This document shows positions 56,027 through 64,000 of a stretch of DNA of 64,000 bases, piece by piece. Below the pieces are notes generated by a model. The model worked only from the letters and a program-made list of their open reading frames with translations. It did no database searches and was not told the DNA's origin. The DNA comes from Antitrichia curtipendula. Its lineage: Eukaryota; Streptophyta; Bryopsida; Hypnales; Leucodontaceae. The DNA lies in contig OX579641.1 of the NCBI GenBank assembly GCA_951230915.1, positions 1,364,001 through 1,428,000 of the forward strand, read 5' to 3'. Each line of letters begins with the position of its first letter. The stretch's first letter is position 1. The position numbers were made by a program, and so were the translations under genes.

Positions 56027-56630
56027 TGTAAGTGGTGCATAAAGCGATACGCTTCTTGAAACAGTCATGTAGGTGGTTCCAAAACAAACATGAAGTGGTG
56101 GTTCTAAAACGGACATTAAGTGGACTGTCAACTATGTGAGCATAATTAAGACTTGTCATTTATTGCTTCAAACTTTGCCAATGGATGGATTACGAGCTAG
56201 GGAGGGTCCATTTTAAAGCCAGTGTGTGTTCACTTGATTTTTCTAAATGATAATTGATTGTCCAATTGCCTTCTTACAAATTTTAAAAGAATGTAGGGTA
56301 TTTAATTTTAGTAAAGGTCGCATTTAGGAACCTTGTGTATTACTTTTTGCATGCCACAGTGCTTGTTTTGGGTCAAGACATATCTTTTTCCAGACTGCAT
56401 GTGTGTGGGTTTTGTAAGACCTGGGATCACAAATAGTTGCCTGTGGCAGAATTCTTTGGAAATTCATAAGTAATTAATAAATACTCCAAAAATTATGAAA
56501 CCACTTGTATTAGATTTTGCATCAATTTTCCTTCAAGTGAAAAGCAAGTGAAAATATTTTTGAGCATCTGAAACACATCAAAAGACCCAACAGCCCTTAA
56601 AGGGTCGCTTTATGAGCCACTTACCTTAAG
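56027..56630. mobile_element. Family E copy 3
   Basis: The left end TGTAAGTGGTGCATAAAGCGA pairs with TCGCTTTATGAGCCACTTAC at the right. The interior shares GGAAATTCATAAGTAATT and ACCCAACAGCCCTTAAAGGG with copies 1 and 2. About 600 bp, longer than the others, so it may contain an insertion. Confidence 0.7.
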
Positions 56631-56635
56631 TTAAC

Positions 56636-57195
56636 TTAACCCTTTAGGGCCTAAGGAGCCCCAAGCAACCTCTTGAATTTTTTTGGAATCAAATTTTCAT
56701 ATTAAGATTTTATAATTTAATTTAAATTATTAATTTTCCACAAATAACCATTTATATCTACCATCTAATCTGATTTTTTTAATATTTTTTGGAAAAAAAT
56801 TGAAATTTATATGATTTTTTAGAGTTTCTATCTTTGAAAATTTATAGTAATTACAAAAAAGCTCACTTTACCATGAAATTTTGGTAGAAAATAGAAGAAA
56901 TTACAATGAACATTATGGTGAAGTTGGCATGCTCTCTTTAGTTATACACAAATAAATTCTATAGAGAAACATGTTCCACAGTGCATTTTGAAACTCTAGA
57001 AATCCCAACTTCAAATTGCCATAGACAAATCATTATTGCTCCAAATTTAATGGCCAATGGCTCATTGGAAGTGGAATTTCCTTGCCCTCACATCTCGTTC
57101 ACACCTCATAGGCAACTAAGGCTAGGAAAGTATTCCAATTCCCAAAATTCAGTTTAAAACAACCAAATTTGGCATGCTCGGCCCTAAAGGGTTAA
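56636..57195. mobile_element. TTAA-flanked element, family I
   Basis: 560 bp with perfect 16-bp inverted ends, TTAACCCTTTAGGGCC at the left and its reverse complement at the right, TTAA outermost. The interior is AT-rich with no frame. The ends resemble families A-C, pointing to one transposase class, although the interior is unrelated. Confidence 0.85.
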
Positions 57196-58262
57196 CTTAC
57201 TTCACGTCGTGTCCCCTGGGTGGCTGTTTTGCCATGTGGCGTGCTCGTGAGCAGACCTCCTCGTTAGGATGATCAATGTTGATGTGCAGTGGGGATGTGC
57301 AGGTGGGCATGTGAGGAACAGTCTGTCCTAGTGCCATGTGGAGGGTGCACATGCACATGCCCTGGCCGTTTTTCTCTTGCCCTCAGTCCAATCCCATCTA
57401 AGCTAAGTTAGGGAAGGGGAAGGGGACGCGAGACGCGAGAGGCGAGATGCGAAATCCGTCCCACTGTAACAACATTGGTAGCCGGGGCTCTCGGGGTCTG
57501 GTGGTCAGGGAGGTTGGACACCTCTACTGCCCCGTGTTTTAACCCTGCAAAAAGCATTGGGATTTTTTATTTGCCACATATGATAAAATTTTGAATTTTG
57601 AATTCATATTTGCAATCAGAGGTCCCAAATGAGAGAGGTGACGTGAAGAAATACAAAATTTAAGCGGCACAAAATAGGGGCAATTTCTACGTTGATCCTT
57701 GGATGGGACAATAGAGTTGTCAATCCTCCCTGACTGGGTTGGGCTACCCTCCCAAGTGGTGGTATAATTCCTCCAAAGATACCTTGGAATGGGGATGGGG
57801 GATAAGTTATAATCTAAACCATTTGATTGGCAAGTTGTTCATGTGTTGTCAATGCTAGGGCTCGCTAGACCATCCTAGGCCCATCATCTCCCTCCCTCCC
57901 TCCCCCCCATGTGTCATTGAATAGTGTTGGGGGCTCCCTTTTCTATGGAAGCAAAAAGGACCCCCCCACTCTAGTTTAACAATGTTATGCACGAAGCAGA
58001 ACCAACAAGGTGAAAATGCAAATTATTGGAGATAAAAGTAAAATCATGCCCCCTATTTGTGCTGTGTTTAGGGTATGTTCTAGACCGTTGCTAGTTAAGT
58101 GGTTCTTTGATTGCAAATATGAATTCAGAATTTGCAAAAATATCATGTGTGAAGTTTTTGCATTTTCTCCTAGGATAATTTTTTGCGTTTTCACTTTGCT
58201 CGTCCTACTTCATGGGATGGGGTTATCATCCTACAAAGGAAACCACCTTTAGATAGTTTAAG
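57196..58262. other. Mixed spacer, GC-rich patch at 57.2-57.6 kb
   Basis: The segment 57395-57545 is GC-rich (GGGACGCGAGACGCGAGAGG, then GGGGCTCTCGGGGTCTGGTG) and looks like a retroelement or SINE fragment. No frame or boundary can be assigned. The rest is ordinary AT-rich DNA. Confidence 0.35.
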
Positions 58263-58549
58263 AGAGCATGGTCACCATTACATGCCCAATTTTGGCACGC
58301 TCAAATTTTCCATCTAATTTTGAAGGGTCCTCAATTTCCTTATCCCTCACCCTTGCTCACCAAACACAACCCTAAATAGTCCAATGACCACTCATCAAGA
58401 AGAATAAAGAACAAAGCAACTAAGCTTAGGATGAATAGTGATTTCAAGGTCCATTCCTTGTTACACTAGGATCAAGTGTCAAGAAAATATTGTTCTCATC
58501 TACATTTGAAGAGTGTTGAACCTTGAGTGAGTAATGGTGGCCATGCTCT
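58263..58549 (+). mobile_element. MITE family D copy 1
   Basis: 287 bp with inverted ends AGAGCATGGTCACCATTAC / GTAATGGTGGCCATGCTCT (one mismatch in 19). The interior, including TTTTCCATCTAATTTTGAAG and GATGAATAGTGATTTCAAGG, matches 63573-63879. GAGCAT ends recall the PIF/Harbinger-type hairpin at 51586. It directly abuts family C at 58548. Confidence 0.85.
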
Positions 58550-58703
58550 AACCCTTAAACAATGTTGTGGCTGTTTTTTGGACAATGATTAACAAGGAAC
58601 CTGTCTATGCAAGATAGAAGTGCAATTAATCTTGATAATTTTTTGCTAAAAGGAGAGGTCTTCTATAATAGTTTGAGTACTTATGAGTGCTTTTGGGGTT
58701 TTT

Positions 58704-60510
58704 TTAACCTCTAAAGTCCCAAGGCATTTTTTCCATCAAAAACCAACTAAAACTATCATTTCTATAGCAAAGAGCAAAAACATTATAAAAAAATAAATTG
58801 CATATCTAACCGTAGGATCTCGTACTAGACTAGTGTAAGAATATTTGAAAGAAACTTTTGAAACTTTGATCATGTAGATTGCAAGATATTTACTTATAAA
58901 GTGGAGGCAACTACACTTTTTGGCTTTGGTCTTTCATAACCCCTAAGGACCAAGTTGTGTTTTGGGGCAACATAGTGACTTTGGGAAGGTTCTTGTGACT
59001 AGATATTTGCATAATTTAGGTTGAAATTTTAGTAGAAGGTAGAGATGAGGAATATCTTTCATATGCATTAGTTTTCATGACATTTGGAAATATGAGTCAA
59101 AAGTTATGGACTAATATGTTACTTTTTTCCTGGACAGGCAGTTTGGGCAGATAAAATAAATCACTTTTTTCAGTAAATTGGTTTTCTTGAATTATATATC
59201 TGTGGAAAGCTTTTAATCATTCCATTTTGATCAATGAATCAAAAGTTATGAGGAATTTCAATTTGCGGGCAGTTATGGATTCTCTACTCTAAAATAAACT
59301 TTGAAGTCTTTTATTTAACTCAATTTTCAATATTTTTGGAAATAAAATAAAATCATAAGATTTAGATTGTTTATTACAACATTTCAACTATTGGGATTGG
59401 AATTTTCAATTCTAAAACTAAATTGTTAACAATTATGTATTTTAAATCTTTCTACCTCTTTCTACTTACTATTTTTTCCTATATGTTGTACAATTCCAAA
59501 TAATGTGAAAATTTTCAAGCATGTATTGAATTTGTCCAGGAAAAGTAATCCAATGAAGCACCACCATTTTGGACATTTTTTGATAGAAAAGTGAGCTTGT
59601 GAAGTGCAGTTGCCCTAATTTTTGCAGGGCCACCTAAAGGATTTTGTCACTTCAAATGTTAATATCTTGCAATCCACATGGTGAAATTTTTTGAAATTTT
59701 TTTCACATCTTTTTAAAACAGCGTACTACAAGATCCTATATTTACATGTATCCCAATTTTTTTTCCTCTAAAATTTGGTACTTGTATTAGAAATGGCAAT
59801 GTTGGAGCGTTTTAGGTGAAAACATAGTCAAGGAACTTTAGGGATAAATTCAAATTTTATTTTATTGATTATTCATTTCTAATTTTAAATGATGAAAAAT
59901 TGAATTGAGAATTTAGGAAAAAAACTCAAAAAACACACTTAGTTTTCAGTCATTAAAAATTTGTTAAGTAGATGTAGGTTCAAAAATAAGGGAAAACTAA
60001 ACTGTTAAAGCTCAAAGATGGAATGAAACACACTAATATCAGCATTAAGACTGTTCTAGAAAAAGATCTAAAATCTTACGAAACTATTTTTTAGAAGATT
60101 GTAAAAATTGAGTTCAAAAATTAATCCTACATGTTATTTTTTTTTAAAAGATGCTCTAATTGCAAAAACATTAAGATTGTCCATATCTTTTGCATAACAA
60201 ATCCAAACAAAATGAATTGAATCTTTTTATGCAGATTAAAGTATAAACTATACAAAACAAAATTTTGAAATTTTTTTATTTTAAGTTTATTTGGATTTTT
60301 TTTGGTACCCATCAAACTAAAGTTTGGATTTTTTGGGTGCCCTAACTTTTGCTCCCAAACACCAATTGAAATAAAACTTATACTTTAGAAAAGCTAATAT
60401 GTTTTTCTATATTGAAAAAAATTCAAACCCCCCCAACAAATATAGAGACCATAGGAGCCTGTCTTAATCCATTTTGTTCCCTGAGGGGACAATGGGACTT
60501 TAGTGGTTAA
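58704..60510 (+). mobile_element. Family A copy 2, inserted in family C and itself split by family B
   Basis: TTAA at 58704-58707 and 60507-60510 flank an element whose tips TTAACCTCTAAAGTCCCAAG and GGGACTTTAGTGGTTAA match 35029-35974. Positions 58708-58935 correspond to the left third of that copy and 59848-60506 to the rest. Confidence 0.87.
58936..59847 (-). mobile_element. Family B copy 2, reverse orientation, nested in family A
   Basis: 912 bp bounded by ATAA (58936-58939 and 59844-59847), a one-base variant of the TTAA target. The left tip CCCCTAAGGACCAAGTTG and right tip CAAGGAACTTTAGGG are imperfect inverted ends. It matches 37496-38452 throughout in reverse complement. The uninterrupted family A copy reads CTTTTTAACTTAAATTTTTT at the equivalent place. 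Confidence 0.85.
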
Positions 60511-60577
60511 ACCAATTATTCACACAATACCAAAATAGATGATTATCATGATCACTAGTTCATCCTTCAAGAATTAA

Positions 60578-60782
60578 GCGAAGGTAGAATTAAGTTAATT
60601 GCTTCACTTGGCCTTCTATTGATGTCCAAAATTGGTCTTTTCAACTGTTTAAATATGACCTTTTTAATCCTACCATACAAACGGCACTTCATGGTTGTAA
60701 AGGAACAAGCCTTTAGGGAATGGTTGGAGGACTTTCCCAATGCACTTCAACACATGCACCTAGTGACTTGTTGGAGGTTGGT
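60578..60782. other. Short spacer before the gap
   Basis: No gene can be supported; open frames here run into the gap. Confidence 0.4.
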
Positions 60783-60982
60783 NNNNNNNNNNNNNNNNNN
60801 NNNNNNNNNNNNNNNNNNNNNNNNNNNNNNNNNNNNNNNNNNNNNNNNNNNNNNNNNNNNNNNNNNNNNNNNNNNNNNNNNNNNNNNNNNNNNNNNNNNN
60901 NNNNNNNNNNNNNNNNNNNNNNNNNNNNNNNNNNNNNNNNNNNNNNNNNNNNNNNNNNNNNNNNNNNNNNNNNNNNNNNNNN
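60783..60982. other. Assembly gap, 200 N
   Basis: Exactly 200 N. The round number suggests a placeholder of unknown true size. The right flank is the middle of a family A repeat, so the missing part includes at least the left half of that repeat. Confidence 0.98.
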
Positions 60983-61406
60983 CAAGCAAACTAAATCCTA
61001 TAGAACTTCTTCTAGAAAAACTTAAAAATTGAATTTAGAAACAAAGTCAATTTGTTATTTTTTCTAAATGGTGCTCCAAATGCATGCAAAACAAAATGTT
61101 CTATAACTTTCTCGTCGCTTATCCAAATGGAATGAGTCAAAGATTTTCAAATAGAGAAAAAAATTAAAAATTAATTTTTAGTTTTTATGATTCTTTTATG
61201 CTTTTAATTTAAAATATTTTTAGATTTGGTTGCATAACTTTTGTTCCTAGGCACATATAGAAATAAAAATTGTATTTCTGAGAAGCTAATTTAAATTTCT
61301 ACCTTGATTTTTTTCAAAAAAAATTAGAGCAAAAATTGAGATAATATAAGTCTATCTAAATTTTGATTTGTCCCATGGGGGGACTTTGGGGACTTTAGGG
61401 GAGTAA
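60983..61406 (+). mobile_element. Family A copy 3, right half only
   Basis: It matches the right half of 35029-35974: ATCCAAATGGAATGAGTCAAAG, GAAATAAAAATTGTATTTC..GAAGCTAAT, and the tip GACTTTAGGGG followed by GTAA instead of TTAA. The left half lies in the gap. Confidence 0.65.
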
Positions 61407-63572
61407 CAACCTAAGTTGATACCAATATTTCAATTCCTAAATGTTGAAAAAAAATTCAAAAACTCAATTAGGGTGCCTAGCTTCAATATTAATTGAGACT
61501 TTCACACATTGAATGACTATCCTCAAAAAAAACAGACACAATAGCACCTTCATTTTTTAGTCTTCATCCTTCACTATGCATAGTCCTAGGATTGCCCTTT
61601 CCACTTTCACAAGCCCTTGTAGATATACATAAAGTAGGGACACCCAATAACATCACTTTTTTTCCATATCATAATTACTATTCTTAGACTCATCAAATTT
61701 TTATATTTCCTTGTTGGCAATTAGAAAAAAAACTCTACGCACCAAAAATGTTTCATTTAGATAGTCTCTGCAAAAGTCATAAAGGATCAAAATTATTTTA
61801 GTAAATATTATAAATCTTTTTTAGAGGTGATAGATATTATTGATTAATTGGATGAACACCTAATGAAGATGGCGCTTCTGGATCAATGGTGCATTTGGGT
61901 ATGCCTATCTTAGTAGTTATTTAGCTATTTTTTATTTAAATAACTATTCTTCTCATTTAAAAATATGTGAAAATGAAAACAAATATTTGATAAATAGCGC
62001 TAGGTATAAAATGTGACTCTTTATATGATTGATTCCACTACGTGCTTGATTGACATGATTGGAAATGCTTTACTCATTCAATAAGCTATACACCAAAGTA
62101 AGTAGATCCATTATAGATTACAATCTAACTCAGAGCTCTACTTTTGAACCTAATTTAGTTATATAAGTTACATTCTATTGTAGTTTTTATTGAATTGAGT
62201 ATTGAAACTCAAAGTTGGAACTTAAAGTTTTGAAATTGGGGATGAAAGGGATGGAATTGGATGCAAAGTCTTTTGGATTTCTATTAGAACCATGTAGGGA
62301 AGCAAGAAAGTTGTCATGGAATCCAAAATGGCAAGAATAGTCCTTCCCTAGGGCCTACAATAGGAAGCTATATGTTTTTGCTTTGACCGCCTATATTATA
62401 TTATTTTTTTCCAAAAATGAGTTGACTTACATACATGTAAAATTAACCTAAATTTGCCATTCTTTTGCAAAAAATAATTATGAATCCAATAATTGTATCT
62501 ATAGATAGTGACCAAATGCTCTATAAAGGACTTCCTATCTTAATCCTTTAAGACCTTAGCAACTAGGAAGTGGTTTCTAGAGTGATCAAAACAAAAATAA
62601 CTCATAATCTAAGAGGAATTGGAAGTGAGTTAAAAAATGGAGGTTCCTAATTTTTTTATTAGAGAGTAAGTTGGAGCAATCCGCTTTAGAAAATACGATT
62701 GCATGCAACAATTATTTGCATTTATACATGGCTATATATGCCTATGACTATGTAATACATGGAAATATTGCAAAAGATGTGTCTTTCTTGCATCTTGAAC
62801 AACACTGACAATATTTGGAGGGAAAAGCAAACACAAAGATGGCACAAGTAGATGGGCACTTCTTGGAAATAAATATGGCATAATTATAATACTAGATAAA
62901 ATAATGTTCAATTACTTTCAAGTATAATGGTCAACAATGTACTTTTTCCAAGTCTTTTTTTCATCTTCTTTTGTAGTGTTGGCTTCAACTATCCCCATGT
63001 AAGTGTTGATCAATCACAATAAAGCACAATTGAACTTGTGCTAACTTGTGTCAATTTTAAGTAGTAGATTATGTATACGTCAAGTGTTTCTTGTACTAAG
63101 CACAAATTTTTATACATAGAAGATGTATTTTTCAAAGTTGATTGTTCTATATGAATCATAAAAGCAATGTTGACCAAATCCAAAGGTCCTTGAAGTGAAT
63201 CTTTTGTGAGATTGCTAGTACTACAAGTCCGCATTTGTACATATTTCATATGTCAACAACATTGTAGAAACTATCATAAAACTCTAAATTCTTGTAGCAC
63301 TAATAGTGCATCATTCTAATTTTCATTTTTGCACATTGACCCATTGACTATCACTCACTCCAATTAGGTACAATTATTTTTTTCACTTAAGCTCCTCTAT
63401 CTTCAATAATTCCACTTTGCTAAAGATCATGTCTCTATTCTCGCTTTGTCCAATTCGCCCCTGCACTTTAACGGATTAATCTATTGTATTGAAAGATAGG
63501 TGAGAATGATTGGAAGCTATTGTAGAGGAGTGAGTGGCACCTTGGCACATCAATAAAATGCCTTGGGGCTTG
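61407..63572. other. AT-rich spacer, no gene recognised
   Basis: Short frames only and no element ends that could be paired. Confidence 0.5.
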
Positions 63573-63879
63573 AGAGCATGACCACCATTATGCGCCTAAG
63601 CTTGGCACGTTCAAATTTTCCATCTAATTTTGAAGGGCCCTCATTTTCCTTGTCCCTCATTCTTGCTCATCAAACGTAGCCCATAAATAGTCAAATGAGC
63701 ATTCATCAAGAATAATAAAGGATAAAGCAACTAAAGTTAGGAGGATGAATAGTGATTTCAAGGTCCATTCTTTGACACGCTAGGATCAAGCGTTAAGAGA
63801 ATATTGTGAAAGGCCATACATTTTTTAATCCACATTTGAAGAATGTTGAACCTAAAGCGTGTAACGTTGGCCATGCTCT
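63573..63879 (+). mobile_element. MITE family D copy 2
   Basis: 307 bp, inverted ends AGAGCATGACCACCATTA / TAACGTTGGCCATGCTCT. About 80 percent similar to 58263-58549, with a small extra segment (GAAAGGCCATACATTTTTTA) near 63808-63828. Confidence 0.83.
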
Positions 63880-64000
63880 GATCAGTGTTGTTCTAAATGT
63901 GTGTTCAATCCGGGTGTCATATGCATCCATCAATGCTTTTGATGGTCATTTGACTTCAAACTATCTTAATCAATGATTCCCAAACTAGTTTTTTGAATTT

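Larger units (their letters stand above)
58548..60577 (+). mobile_element. Family C element copy 3, split by nested family A (and B)
   Basis: The left part 58548-58703 (CTAACCCTTAAACAATG ... TGAGTGCTTTTGGGGTTTTT) and right part 60511-60577 (ACCAATTATTCACACAATAC ... GAATTAA) join to give one family C element like 54303-54535. The family A element and its TTAA duplication separate them. Confidence 0.82.

Noticed and set aside
57395..57545. rRNA or tRNA fragment in the GC-rich patch
   Set aside because: No stretch matches conserved rRNA motifs, and the A/B-box spacing is poor.

Overview
The window is nuclear DNA from a green plant of the streptophyte lineage. Noncoding DNA is AT-rich, exons are much richer in G+C, and introns are short with ordinary GT..AG ends. 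Two complete, intron-rich minus-strand genes are typical plant housekeeping genes: an aconitase (19 exons, 27474-34090, 912 aa) and a DPE2-type cytosolic 4-alpha-glucanotransferase (15 exons, 40706-46578, 1012 aa). Both were rebuilt exon by exon and stay in frame from start to stop. A piggyBac-like transposase relic and a DUF7869-type relic make a non-flowering lineage (streptophyte alga, bryophyte, lycophyte or fern) more likely than an angiosperm; the genus cannot be told from the sequence.

Layout. 1-4.0 kb: AT-rich DNA with a cluster of short palindromic motifs, two small palindromes and a truncated retroposon. 4.07-9.9 kb: a solo LTR beside a young Copia retrotransposon (4507-9353, minus) with 255-bp LTRs differing at one base. 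The Copia has lost reverse transcriptase and RNase H, carries a stop after integrase, has a 60-bp/300-bp higher-order repeat in its leader, and sits inside an older TTAA-flanked element. 11.5-12.1 kb: a small unknown gene with a TATA box and a frame break. 13.6-15.3 kb: about 25-30 copies of a short CCAANTTGG-like motif. 18.1-22.8 kb: a broken DUF7869-type gene bracketed by another palindromic motif. 23.1-25.6 kb: a nest of DNA transposons (a TIR element, a pogo/Tigger derivative, and a piggyBac-like transposase relic split by a hairpin element). 27.5-34.4 kb aconitase. 35.0-38.5 kb TTAA elements. 40.7-47.3 kb DPE2. 47.4-64 kb: gene-free DNA packed with small nested elements and one 200-N assembly gap.

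The strongest theme outside the two genes is a set of small nonautonomous elements whose ends read TTAACCC(C/T)TWA... and that lie between TTAA tetranucleotides. Related uninterrupted copies in the same window show the target site before insertion, and one locus (58.5-60.6 kb) is nested three deep. A degraded piggyBac-type transposase, the family known to target TTAA, lies at 24.8-25.6 kb, so source and product families may both be present. The two metabolic genes are not functionally linked to the repeats: aconitase acts on citrate/isocitrate, and DPE2 processes maltose exported from starch breakdown.
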